From an uncultured Veillonellaceae bacterium (lineage in GTDB: Bacteria > Bacillota > Negativicutes > Veillonellales > Dialisteraceae): a stretch of 14,104 nt of DNA. Position numbers and translations under genes: made by a program. The notes under the pieces are model-generated. The model was not told the DNA's origin. It did no database searches and worked only from the letters and a program-made list of their open reading frames with translations. Positions 6,961 to 13,364 of the stretch are shown here, piece by piece. The stretch spans positions 1-14,104 of the forward strand of contig CAUBUJ010000031.1 in assembly GCA_958439155.1 (NCBI GenBank), written 5' to 3'. The stretch's first letter is position 1. Each line of letters opens with the position of its first letter.

Positions 6961-6987
6961 AGCGCTCACAGTGGCGAGTGCTTTTTT
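6961..6987 (+). terminator. Rho-independent terminator after the tube-like gene
   Basis: AGCGCTC (6961-6967) pairs with GAGTGCT (6976-6982, one G-T pair) around an 8-base loop, followed by a run of six T (6982-6987). Its first ten bases, AGCGCTCACA, are identical to bases 6523-6532 of the preceding terminator. Confidence 0.8.
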
Positions 6988-6994
6988 ATTGCTT

Positions 6995-7035
6995 GTTTTT
7001 ACCGCTTGGAATTTATCGCTCGTTTTTATCGCTTG
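6995..7035 (+). repeat. Three imperfect tandem repeats of about 14 bases
   Basis: The units are GTTTTTACCGCTTG (6995-7008), GAATTTATCGCTC (7009-7021) and GTTTTTATCGCTTG (7022-7035). They lie between the terminator and the ribosome binding site of the next gene. They could be a protein-binding array or slippage remnants. Confidence 0.5.
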
Positions 7036-7050
7036 AAAGGAGGTGAGGTG

Positions 7051-7269
7051 ATGGACAATACGACGGCTGCAGAGAGCCCAGATATGGATACTCTGGGGAA
7101 AGTGATTTTTATTTTGCAAAATAGCAGAAAAGAGATTCTGCGTATCACAAAGAATACAAATGAAAAGCCGATCCGGCTGGCTCTTATGGACGAACTGATC
7201 CGGATCGACTATTCAACAGAAAAATTAGAGATGCAAAGGAAGCTCCTACATCTTCCCGATCTTTTTTAG
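7051..7269 (+). CDS. Small helical protein of unknown function
   Basis: The 72-aa protein starts at ATG 7051, 7 bases after AAAGGAGG (7036-7043). A TTG start at 7006 in the same frame lacks a ribosome binding site and would translate the tandem repeats. The sequence is mostly amphipathic helix (residues about 14-65), acidic at the N-terminus, with no cysteine, signal or membrane segment. I recognise no family. Its last 24 bases overlap the end of the minus-strand gene at 7246-7443 in a tail-to-tail arrangement. It lies in the variable accessory patch between the MuF gene and the head fibre. Confidence 0.65.
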   Translation: MDNTTAAESPDMDTLGKVIFILQNSRKEILRITKNTNEKPIRLALMDELIRIDYSTEKLEMQRKLLHLPDLF

Positions 7270-7443
7270 GTACAGTTTGCAATGAACTGTACCATTTCGC
7301 GGGCAATCTTCATTTTCACAGGATCCTGGCAAAAGCTTTTTGCCACGCATTCCGTCAATCGTGTATTCAAGAAGATTTGCCGTTTCCTCTTGCCTTGTTT
7401 CAGGACAGAAATCAGAGACTTGAATTTCCTTTTCTGTGGTCAT
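7246..7443 (-). CDS. Small minus-strand Cys-containing protein (moron candidate)
   Basis: This is a 65-aa gene read against the late operon. Support for it is unusually good for such a small gene: the ATG (7443-7441) follows AGAAGGGAGGTGATT, a near-perfect Shine-Dalgarno, and just upstream lies an extended -10 promoter. Cysteines at 13, 42, 47 and 55 (C42-x4-C47-x7-C55, with H54 beside the last) could bind a metal. The rest is polar and helical, with no signal or membrane segment. I recognise no family. A lone opposite-strand gene with its own promoter in a structural operon is the classic moron arrangement, usually expressed in the lysogen to change the host or exclude other phages; that role is inferred. 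A longer frame back to 7983 is only an open shadow of the fibre gene. Confidence 0.75.
   Translation of the reverse strand: MTTEKEIQVSDFCPETRQEETANLLEYTIDGMRGKKLLPGSCENEDCPRNGTVHCKLYLKKIGKM
7269..7293. repeat. Perfect 9-bp inverted repeat in the convergent gene ends
   Basis: GGTACAGTT (7269-7277) and AACTGTACC (7285-7293) flank a 7-base loop. It starts at the last base of the plus-strand stop codon and lies within the 3' part of the minus-strand gene. Neither strand has a T-run after it, so it is not a standard terminator. Confidence 0.6.
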
Positions 7444-7476
7444 ATAATCACCTCCCTTCTGAAGGTGATTATAGCA
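7444..7476 (-). promoter_or_regulatory. Extended -10 promoter overlapped by a perfect palindromic operator candidate
   Basis: Read on the minus strand, TGCTATAAT (7476-7468) is a consensus extended -10 element; no good -35 is seen, as is allowed for extended -10 promoters. ATAATCACCT (7444-7453) and AGGTGATTAT (7463-7472) form a perfect 10-bp inverted repeat with a 9-base spacer. One arm covers the -10 box and the other runs up to the start codon and overlaps the Shine-Dalgarno. Transcription would start near 7461, inside the spacer, so the repeat could work as a DNA operator but not as an RNA hairpin. Confidence 0.65.
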
Positions 7477-7497
7477 AAGTGAAAGGAGGTGATTCGG

Positions 7498-7689
7498 ATG
7501 TACAAATGGCTGAAACGGTATATTGAGCAGTTCGGCAGGGATTTCCCATTGATGGATATTATTGACCGCAATGAATACGAAATCTGCCGGATTATTCAGG
7601 AATGCTGCGAGAGTAATACGGCCTACACGCCCACAGACGGAAGGTACGCCATGGCAGGCGTGGCGAAGGCAGGCGAAGCTGTGATTTAG
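7498..7689 (+). CDS. Small conserved-looking phage protein of unknown function
   Basis: The 63-aa protein begins MYKWLKRYIEQFGRDFP. ATG 7498 is preferred over GTG 7489 because the ribosome binding site AAAGGAGGTG (7482-7491) sits correctly for it and overlaps the GTG. The N-terminal two thirds are helical and rich in aromatic and charged residues, with a CC pair at 39-40. The C-terminus is small and flexible (Ala/Gly). The MYxW start recalls small XkdX-like phage proteins, but I do not see the rest of that pattern. It directly precedes the head fibre gene by 13 bases and is probably co-expressed with it. Confidence 0.7.
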   Translation: MYKWLKRYIEQFGRDFPLMDIIDRNEYEICRIIQECCESNTAYTPTDGRYAMAGVAKAGEAVI

Positions 7690-7702
7690 GAAGGAGAACA
7701 AT

Positions 7703-8029
7703 ATGGCATACGAAAAGCATACATGGGTTGATGGGGAAGTGATCACGTCGGAACGGCTCAACGCCATCGAAGACGGAATTTCCAATGAGCAGGCAGGCCC
7801 GCAGGGGCCAAAAGGCGATAAGGGCGACAAAGGCGACAAAGGAGACCCCGGCGACAGAGGACCGGCAGGCACCGCAGGGGCAGCCGGCGCGGCAGGCGCA
7901 AAGGGCGCGGGCGTGAAGTCTCTCACCCTCACTATCAACGGCACGGCCATTACCGGGACGTGCACGCTCACCGACAATACCACCGTACCGGTGACTGGTA
8001 CCTATACCCCGGCAGCGTCGGGCACTTAA
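7703..8029 (+). CDS. Collagen-like head fibre protein
   Basis: This 108-aa protein has three parts. The N-terminal anchor, residues 1-27 (YEKHTWVDGEVITSERLNAI then EDGI), is the motif found on phage head fibres of the phi29 gp8.5 kind and on related virion proteins. Residues 32-70 are 13 Gly-X-Y triplets rich in GDK, GPx and GAx, expected to form a collagen-like triple helix. Residues 71-108 are a short Thr-rich beta segment (SLTLTINGTAITGTCTLTDN) that probably trimerises the fibre. AAGGAG (7691-7696) is the ribosome binding site. Head fibres decorate the capsid and can bind host surfaces or mucus. Location before the scaffold and capsid genes supports a head rather than tail role, though a different virion fibre cannot be excluded. 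Confidence 0.85.
   Translation: MAYEKHTWVDGEVITSERLNAIEDGISNEQAGPQGPKGDKGDKGDKGDPGDRGPAGTAGAAGAAGAKGAGVKSLTLTINGTAITGTCTLTDNTTVPVTGTYTPAASGT
7814..7858 (+). repeat. Tandem 9-base repeats encoding Gly-Asp-Lys triplets
   Basis: Five 9-base units start at 7814 (GGCGATAAG, GGCGACAAA twice, then diverged GGAGACCCC and GGCGACAGA). In frame they encode Gly-Asp-X triplets of the collagen-like stretch. Such repeats can change copy number by slippage and so alter fibre length. Confidence 0.8.
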
Positions 8030-8081
8030 TTTTGATCCTTAGCGAGGCAGGTCAACCTCGGTAAAAACCGGAGAGGAAATT

Positions 8082-8711
8082 ATGACAATCGAAGAATTGG
8101 TAAGCAAACTGGGCATCGCGGACGACAAGAAGGAAGGCGCCGGCAAGGCGGTCAAAGAATTCTTAGACGGCGCGTATGTGCCCAAATCTCGTTTCAATGA
8201 GGTGAACGAGGAAAAGAACGACCTCAAGAAGCAGCTTTCTGACCGTGACGGCCAGCTGGAAACCCTGAAGAAGTCCAAGGGAGACGCGGAAGCGCTGAAG
8301 GCGCAGATCAAGGCGCTTCAGGACAAGAACAAGGCGGACAGCGAGGCAGCCGCGGCGAAGATGAAAGATCTGCAGCTCTCCACCGCCATTCAGCTCGCTA
8401 TTGGAAATGACGCGCAGGACGCGGGGATCGTGGCGGGTCTTTTGGACAAGAGCAAACTCATCCTTGGTGAGGATGGAAAAGTCACCGGCCTTGCGGAACA
8501 GGTGGAAGCGCTGAAGAAAGACAAGGCGTTTCTTTTCAAACCCGCGGAAGGCGGCTCCCGGTACAATCCGAAAGGCGGCAACCCGCCAGGAGATGGGAAT
8601 CCCTTCAGCAAGGAACACTGGAATGTGACCCGGCAGGGCCAAATCTATAAGGAAAGCCCGGATAAGGCGCGCGAGCTCGCGCAGGCCGCCGGGATGGAAG
8701 TCTCATTTTAG
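8082..8711 (+). CDS. Capsid scaffolding protein (Phage_GP20 family)
   Basis: The 209-aa protein has the GP20 hallmark YVPKSRFNEVNEEK (residues 32-45). A long charged coiled coil follows (about 38-98), then a conserved block ending in KAFLF (148-152), and a Gly/Pro-rich flexible C-terminus before a final helix. Scaffolds of this family guide capsid assembly and then leave the prohead. GAGAGG just upstream is the ribosome binding site. The gene lies directly before the major capsid gene, 12 bases away, as expected. No protease gene is present between portal and capsid, so the scaffold is probably released rather than cleaved by a dedicated protease (inference). Confidence 0.93.
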   Translation: MTIEELVSKLGIADDKKEGAGKAVKEFLDGAYVPKSRFNEVNEEKNDLKKQLSDRDGQLETLKKSKGDAEALKAQIKALQDKNKADSEAAAAKMKDLQLSTAIQLAIGNDAQDAGIVAGLLDKSKLILGEDGKVTGLAEQVEALKKDKAFLFKPAEGGSRYNPKGGNPPGDGNPFSKEHWNVTRQGQIYKESPDKARELAQAAGMEVSF

Positions 8712-8723
8712 GAGGACTAACAC

Positions 8724-9689
8724 ATGGCAACTACACTCACTGACGTCATCGTTCCGGAGCTGTTTACCCCCTACGTAGTACAGCGCACCATGGAACGTTC
8801 CGCCCTTTTCCAGAGCGGCATCATTACGAACAACGCGGAATTCAACCGGCTCGCTTCCGAAGCGGCGCCGGTGCACAATATGCCTTTCTTTGAAGATCTG
8901 AAGGGCAGTTCTGAGCCGATCATCGAAGGGGCGGATCTGACGGAAAAGAAGATCACTTCCAATAAGGATGTATCCACCACGATCCGCCGAGCTTCCATGT
9001 GGTCGGCAACGGACCTCTCCGCGGCGCTGGCCGGGAAGGATCCCATGGACGCCATCGCGTCTCTCGTGGCAGGCTTCTGGGCAAGAGATCTGCAGAAGGA
9101 ACTGATCAATGAGCTTTCCGGCGTTTTCGCGGCGGAATCTATGGCGGATCACGTGCTGGATATTTCCGGCGCGACTGGCAAGGCGGCCAACATCAGCGCG
9201 TCCGGCTTCATTGACGCGCTCCAGCTCCTGGGCGACGCGCAGAGCGACCTCACGGCGGTGGTGATGCATTCCGCTACCAAGGCATACCTCAAAAAGCAGA
9301 ACCTCATTACCACCGAAAGAGACAGCAATTCTGTAGAATTCGAAACCTACCAGGACCGCCGGGTCATTGTGGATGACGGCTGCCCCGTGGCGGACGGTGT
9401 ATACACCACCTACCTCTTCGGGAACGGCGCCATCGCTTACGGCGTAGGCAATCCGGCGGGATTTGTGGCGACCGAGCTCGACCGGGACAAGAAGAAGGGA
9501 TCCGGTGTGGATTTCCTCATCAACCGCCGCACCTTCATCATGCATCCGAGAGGCATCGCCTGGCAGAATCTGCACCGGGAACATGTGGAAACCCCGACCC
9601 GGGAAGAACTGGCCAATGGGGAAAACTGGAAGCGCGTCTATGAACCGAAAGCGATCCGCATCGTCGCGTTCAAGCATAAGATTGGATAA
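8724..9689 (+). CDS. Major capsid protein
   Basis: This 321-aa protein begins ATTLTDVIVPELFTPYVVQR and continues with sequence typical of the Gp13-like HK97-fold coat proteins of Firmicutes siphoviruses and myoviruses. The start region TDVIVPELFTPYV, the central SATDLSAALAGKDPM, and the late block FLINRRTFIMHPRGIAWQ (about residues 265-282) are characteristic. There is no N-terminal pro-domain, which fits the separate scaffold gene. AGGAGG (8711-8716) precedes the ATG. It should form the icosahedral shell and be the most abundant virion protein. The fold assignment rests on sequence pattern and position between scaffold and connector. Confidence 0.93.
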   Translation: MATTLTDVIVPELFTPYVVQRTMERSALFQSGIITNNAEFNRLASEAAPVHNMPFFEDLKGSSEPIIEGADLTEKKITSNKDVSTTIRRASMWSATDLSAALAGKDPMDAIASLVAGFWARDLQKELINELSGVFAAESMADHVLDISGATGKAANISASGFIDALQLLGDAQSDLTAVVMHSATKAYLKKQNLITTERDSNSVEFETYQDRRVIVDDGCPVADGVYTTYLFGNGAIAYGVGNPAGFVATELDRDKKKGSGVDFLINRRTFIMHPRGIAWQNLHREHVETPTREELANGENWKRVYEPKAIRIVAFKHKIG

Positions 9690-9695
9690 TTGATC

Positions 9696-10094
9696 ATGCT
9701 GACCATTGATCCGGTAAAGACGCTGCTTGGCATTGCCGATAACAGCCAGGACGCTCTTCTGGAACTCATTCTGGCAGGGGTGGAGGAGACGATCCTCAAT
9801 TACTGCCATATCGATGAGGTGCCCGCAGGGCTTTCCTATACGGCGGCCCGCATGGCAGCGGATATGTACCGGCAGGAAGGCTATGGCAGCGCTGCAGGGC
9901 CGTCAGGGAATCCCGCGTCCATCACAGAAGGAGACACCACCGTTTCCTTCCGGGACGCCTCCGCTTCCGGGGCATATGGCGCCTACGCGGAAGGGATTCT
10001 CAAAAATTACACGGCCCAGCTGAACCGGTATAGAAGGATGGTGAGATCATGCTGCAGAGCATCGCAAGGATCCGGGGAGACGCCCGGAAACTGA
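9696..10094 (+). CDS. Head-tail connector (gp6-like adaptor)
   Basis: The 132-aa protein starts MLTIDPVKTLLGIADNSQDA, the typical opening of gp6/gp15-like connectors, with VDELILxGVEETILNY-like helices and a VPxGL motif at about residues 43-48. These helical proteins dock under the portal and form the first ring of the neck. ATG 9696 is preferred to the TTG at 9690 in the same frame. The ribosome binding site is weak, so expression may depend on coupling to the capsid gene 6 bases upstream. The 3' end overlaps the next gene by 46 bases in another frame; its last residues (from about 117) are low in conserved character. Confidence 0.85.
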   Translation: MLTIDPVKTLLGIADNSQDALLELILAGVEETILNYCHIDEVPAGLSYTAARMAADMYRQEGYGSAAGPSGNPASITEGDTTVSFRDASASGAYGAYAEGILKNYTAQLNRYRRMVRSCCRASQGSGETPGN

Positions 10095-10429
10095 TCGAGG
10101 CGCTCTATGAGGATACCTGCACCATTTACATCCGGGCGCCGGCGGTGAATGCCGCCACGGGAATCACAGAGTATGAAGAAAGGGCAGTCTATACGGATCT
10201 TCCGTGCCGGCTGTCCTTTTCTGATGTGCCCCCTGCCTCTGATGGGGAAACGCCTGCCATAGAAGGCAGGGTGAAGCTCTTTCTGGCGCCGGAGATTGAA
10301 GCGCCGCCAGGGTGCCGCTTCGATGTGACCCGTCTGGGCGCTGTATCCTCCTGGGAGCGGAGCGGGAAAGAGGCAAGGTACGCGACGCATCAGGAAATTA
10401 ACGTGGAGATGTGGAAGCGATGGGCGTAA
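10049..10429 (+). CDS. Head closure protein (XkdH/YqbH-like)
   Basis: The 126-aa protein carries the head-closure pattern: a Cys-containing strand DTCTIYIRAPAV near residues 22-33, ATGITEYEERAVYTDLPCRL (about 36-55), then SF and a beta-rich remainder with KLFLAPEIEAPPGCRFDV. Proteins of this kind plug the connector channel after packaging. It begins inside the connector gene (46-base overlap), so translation is probably coupled. Its own Shine-Dalgarno is moderate (AAGGATGGTGAG). A 10-base overlap links it to the gp10-like gene. The family link is by motif and gene order; an alternative name is head-tail joining protein. Confidence 0.82.
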   Translation: MLQSIARIRGDARKLIEALYEDTCTIYIRAPAVNAATGITEYEERAVYTDLPCRLSFSDVPPASDGETPAIEGRVKLFLAPEIEAPPGCRFDVTRLGAVSSWERSGKEARYATHQEINVEMWKRWA

Positions 10430-10815
10430 AATACGATTTCACCGCGCTTCAGCAATTCCGCATGGACCTTGAAAAGCTCGGCGCGGAACATGACGCTTTC
10501 ATGAGGAAAATGGCGCGGGATCTGGCGGGGCAGCTCGCAGCGGCGGTGAAGAAGAAAACACCGGTCGACACAGGGAATCTCCGCCGGAACTGGCGCATCC
10601 GCACCGTCGGGAAGCAGGGCTCTATGTTCGTTTCTGTCATCTTCAATCCCGTGCAGTACGCGTCCTATGTGGAATATGGCCACAGGACGCGCGGCGGGAA
10701 AGGCTGGTGGGAAGGGAAGCATATGCTCCAGCTTTCGGCGGATGAGATCAAGCGCACCGGGCCAGAATACCTGTCGGAGCAGCTTTTTTTATGGCTGAAG
10801 GGGGCGATGAAATGA
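10420..10815 (+). CDS. HK97 gp10-like neck/tail-completion protein (XkdI position)
   Basis: The 131-aa protein shows the family signature KTPVDTGNLRRNWRI (residues 46-60), followed by YASYVEYGHRTRGGKGWWEG (about 77-96), the usual VEyGtr..g block. Members sit at the head-tail interface; the exact role of this family is less clear than that of its neighbours. ATG 10420 is chosen rather than GTG 10411 because GGAG and GGAAG lie upstream at suitable spacing and the conserved part starts at YDFTAL. It overlaps the previous gene by 10 bases and the next by 4 (ATGA), showing a tightly coupled neck operon. Confidence 0.88.
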   Translation: MGVKYDFTALQQFRMDLEKLGAEHDAFMRKMARDLAGQLAAAVKKKTPVDTGNLRRNWRIRTVGKQGSMFVSVIFNPVQYASYVEYGHRTRGGKGWWEGKHMLQLSADEIKRTGPEYLSEQLFLWLKGAMK

Positions 10816-11261
10816 CGGACGTATCGGGAGAACCCATCACGGAGGGCATCGTTGATGCTTTGCGAAAAGAGTTCGGTGAAAATTACGCCTACTATATCAA
10901 CCGGGTGCCCCAGCATTTCAGAACGCCTTCTTTCTACGTACGGCAGGTCTCGGGGAGCTTTGACCAGCTCCGGGGCCGGCGCTACATGCGGCGCCATCTC
11001 TACATGGTGACCTATTTTCCGGAAGAAAACGGGCAGCATGAGGCAGAGGACATGCAGGCGGTACTCTGCCGGATGTATCCCATGCTGGAGTATATCCAGA
11101 TCGGGACGGACCGGCCGCTCCGTGGGACGGAGATGAGCCACGACATGGAAGAGCGGGAGCTTCATATGAGCATCCACTATGACATGTTCGTGGTGCGGCC
11201 CTATGAACGCCCGCCAGTCATGGAGGTGCTGGAACAACAGCAGCATCTCAAGGAGGAATGA
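10812..11261 (+). CDS. Tail terminator protein (XkdJ-position, DUF6838-like)
   Basis: This 149-aa protein starts at an ATGA overlap with the gp10-like gene, 8 bases after AAGGGGG (10798-10804). An upstream ATG at 10791 would add seven residues and is less well placed. Its N-terminal helix, ITEGIVDALRKEFGENY, is followed by strands with YINRVPQHFRTPSFYV. The middle carries FPEENGQHEAEDMQAVL and the end HMSIHYDMFV, a pattern seen in the tail terminator proteins of PBSX-like myophages. The protein caps the finished tail tube and joins it to the neck. Location between gp10-like and sheath genes agrees. It ends with an overlapping stop/start to the 55-aa gene. Confidence 0.82.
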   Translation: MTDVSGEPITEGIVDALRKEFGENYAYYINRVPQHFRTPSFYVRQVSGSFDQLRGRRYMRRHLYMVTYFPEENGQHEAEDMQAVLCRMYPMLEYIQIGTDRPLRGTEMSHDMEERELHMSIHYDMFVVRPYERPPVMEVLEQQQHLKEE

Positions 11262-11428
11262 TGGAACCTACATTCAAGAAAGACGCCATCCTCCGGTCTG
11301 CCACCTACCGTCCCCACAGGGACGCGCTGGCAGTCATTCTGAAGGACGGCGCCATGTATTCTCATAATGAAATACAGGACCTTCTGAAGAAATTTCTAAA
11401 GAAGCCTGTGATTGAAAAGAAGAATTAG
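11261..11428 (+). CDS. 55-aa conserved small protein before the tail sheath gene
   Basis: This short gene starts at ATG 11261, sharing one base with the preceding stop, after a full AAGGAGG (11250-11256). The sequence MEPTFKKDAILRSATYRPHR is followed by DALAVILKDG and MYSHNEIQDLLKKFLKKPV. It matches what I recall of small proteins found between the tail terminator and sheath genes in XkdK-type tails (KxxLlxSxrYrxxRDxLxxxLxDgxxYTxxEvxxxixkFxkxxV). It is basic, helical and cytoplasmic in character. No function is established to my knowledge; position suggests a role in tail assembly. Confidence 0.8.
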   Translation: MEPTFKKDAILRSATYRPHRDALAVILKDGAMYSHNEIQDLLKKFLKKPVIEKKN

Positions 11429-11436
11429 GAGGACTT

Positions 11437-12861
11437 ATGGCATTAGGCGGAGGAACGTGGCTTACGCAGAACAAGAAGCTGCCGGGCACCTATATTAACT
11501 TCGTTTCCAAAGTGCGGGCCAGTGTCAATATGGCCGACCGGGGCTACGCGGCAATGCCGGTAGAACTGGACTGGGGGCCTGAGGGAACGGTCTTCACCGT
11601 GACGGCGGAAGACTTCCAGAAGGATTCCATGAAATATTTCGGCTACGATTACGGCGCGGACGAAATGGCAGGGCTCCGGGATCTGTACCGGAACCTGAAG
11701 ACAGGCTATTTCTACCGGGTGAACAACGGCGCGGTGAAGGCGTCCAATACGCTGGCCAACGCGAAATACGGCGGCATCCGGGGCAATCAGCTTTCCATTT
11801 CCATTACGGCCAACGTAGATGACAACACCAAGTACGATGTGGTGACCTACCTCATCGACGGGACCGTCCCAGCTGCATCTTCTAAAGCCGGCTCGGCAAA
11901 AGCAGGGGAAGCGGCAACGCCGGCTCCTTCTGTAATGACCGCTCTCGACAAGCAGACCATTGGAAGCTGGGACGACCTCGAAGACAATGATTACGTCACC
12001 TTCCTCAAGGCGGGAGAGCTTGCCGACGCGGTGACGGCGGGCATGCCCCTCACAGGAGGCACGAACGGCAGCGAAATCACGGCGCAGCAGTACCAGGATT
12101 TCCTTGAGAAGATCGAGCCGTACTATTTCAATATCCTTGGCGTGGTCACGACAGAAAAGACCATTCAGGACCTGATGATCACCTTCTGCAAGCGTCTCCG
12201 TGACGATGTGGGCGCCAAGTTCCAGCTGGTGCTCTACGGCTACGAAGGCGCCGACTATGAAGGGGTTATCTCTATCAAGAACCGCGTTACCGACAGCGGC
12301 GCGAGCCCGGCGGCTCTCGTGTGGTGGCTCACCGGGGCGGAAGCGTCGTGCGCGGTGAACGCGTCGTGCACGAACAAGACCTATGACGGGGATTACACCG
12401 TAGACACGAACTACAAGCAGTCCGAACTGGAAAAGGCCATCACCGACGGCATGCTCATTTTCCACCGAGTCACCGATGCCGTGGACGGGGATATCACAGG
12501 GGATGTGAATATTCTCCGGGATATCAACAGCTTCACCAGCTTCAGCAAGTCGAAGAATGAAGACTTCTCCAGCAATCAGGTGATCCGCGTACTGGACCAG
12601 CACGCCATCGACATTGCGCGCCTCTTTAACCGGACCTACCTCGGCAAGGAGCCGAATGATGTGGAAGGCCGCACCGCTCTCTGGGGTGATATCGTGGCCT
12701 ACGAAAAGGAAATGCAGCGCATCCGGGCGATTCAGAATTTCGTCCCTGACGATGTGCCGATTCCCACCATGGGCCAGTCGAAAGAAATCGTCATGGCGGA
12801 ATACGCCATCCAGCCGGTGATGTGCATGGAAAAACTGTACATGACCATTGTTGTAGCTTGA
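11437..12861 (+). CDS. Contractile tail sheath protein (XkdK-like)
   Basis: The 474-aa protein identifies the phage as a contractile-tailed virus. It opens ALGGGTWLTQNKKLPGTYIN with FVS next, the standard XkdK N-terminus. Further blocks are LTGGTNGS (205-212) and the C-terminal stretch of about 120 residues (QVIRVLDQHAIDIARLFNRT then YLGK, ending in KLYMTIVVA) that makes the contacts between sheath subunits. AGGAGG lies 6 bases before ATG. Residues about 145-168 (PAASSKAGSAKAGEAATPAP and neighbours) form an Ala/Ser/Gly/Pro-rich insert where relatives have a short link, perhaps an exposed loop. The sheath contracts at infection and drives the tube through the envelope. Confidence 0.96.
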   Translation: MALGGGTWLTQNKKLPGTYINFVSKVRASVNMADRGYAAMPVELDWGPEGTVFTVTAEDFQKDSMKYFGYDYGADEMAGLRDLYRNLKTGYFYRVNNGAVKASNTLANAKYGGIRGNQLSISITANVDDNTKYDVVTYLIDGTVPAASSKAGSAKAGEAATPAPSVMTALDKQTIGSWDDLEDNDYVTFLKAGELADAVTAGMPLTGGTNGSEITAQQYQDFLEKIEPYYFNILGVVTTEKTIQDLMITFCKRLRDDVGAKFQLVLYGYEGADYEGVISIKNRVTDSGASPAALVWWLTGAEASCAVNASCTNKTYDGDYTVDTNYKQSELEKAITDGMLIFHRVTDAVDGDITGDVNILRDINSFTSFSKSKNEDFSSNQVIRVLDQHAIDIARLFNRTYLGKEPNDVEGRTALWGDIVAYEKEMQRIRAIQNFVPDDVPIPTMGQSKEIVMAEYAIQPVMCMEKLYMTIVVA

Positions 12862-12875
12862 TCTAAGGAGGAACT

Positions 12876-13355
12876 ATGGCAGACGCAATCCGTACGATGC
12901 AGGCCAAGGACGTCATTTCGGCGCGCCTGGCGTCGTGCTACGCCACCATTGACGGCGAACGGGTCCTGCTCATGCAGGCGAAGAATCTGGAAGCCAAGGT
13001 GGAAAAGAACAAAGTGGAGGTGCCCATTCTGGGCCGCACCGGTCTTGGGCACAAGACCACCAACTGGAACGGTACAGGGAGCATGACCATCTACTCCAAT
13101 ACGTCCCGGTTCACCCAGCTTCTGAAACGGTACAAGGATACAGGAACGGATATTTATCTGGACCTGCAGATCCGCATGGAAGACCCCACCTCTGACGCGG
13201 GAGCCCAGACAATCATCCTGAAGGGCGTGAACCTCGACTCCGGCACCATCGCCGCCTTCGACGCCGACGGAGACTGGGCGGAACAGGACATCGATTTCAC
13301 CTTTGAAGACTTCGAAGTGCCGGAAGCGTTCAAAGATTTGGACGGCATGGTGTAA
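12876..13355 (+). CDS. Tail tube protein (XkdM-like)
   Basis: This 159-aa protein forms the inner tube through which DNA, and possibly MuF-ART, passes. It has the XkdM pattern: AKDVISARLASCYATIDGER, an EVPILGR block (48-54), GSMTIYSNTSRF, and ending TFEDFEVPEAFK. The predicted structure is beta-rich, as for all Hcp-like tube proteins. AAGGAGG lies just before ATG 12876, and the gene follows the sheath by 14 bases. Its YAxxDGxR and EVPILGR blocks are also seen in the protein at 6563-6952. Confidence 0.93.
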   Translation: MADAIRTMQAKDVISARLASCYATIDGERVLLMQAKNLEAKVEKNKVEVPILGRTGLGHKTTNWNGTGSMTIYSNTSRFTQLLKRYKDTGTDIYLDLQIRMEDPTSDAGAQTIILKGVNLDSGTIAAFDADGDWAEQDIDFTFEDFEVPEAFKDLDGMV

Positions 13356-13364
13356 GGAGGAGCT

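Noticed and set aside
7282..7482. A 66-codon plus-strand frame opposite the minus-strand gene
   Set aside because: No ribosome binding site, and it is antisense to the better supported minus-strand gene.
7246..7983. A 245-codon minus-strand frame
   Set aside because: Its first 180 codons are antisense to the collagen repeats and neighbouring plus-strand genes. Only the last 65 codons, from ATG 7443 with its own Shine-Dalgarno and promoter, look real.
8030..8081. Small inverted repeats between the fibre and scaffold genes (CGAGG/CCTCG, CTCGG/CCGGAG)
   Set aside because: Short, competing pairings without a T-run; not enough to call a terminator or regulator.
10049..10094. 46-base overlap of connector and head-closure genes as a possible sequencing frameshift
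   Set aside because: Both proteins are complete and have proper starts or ends; overlaps of this size occur in compact phage neck operons.
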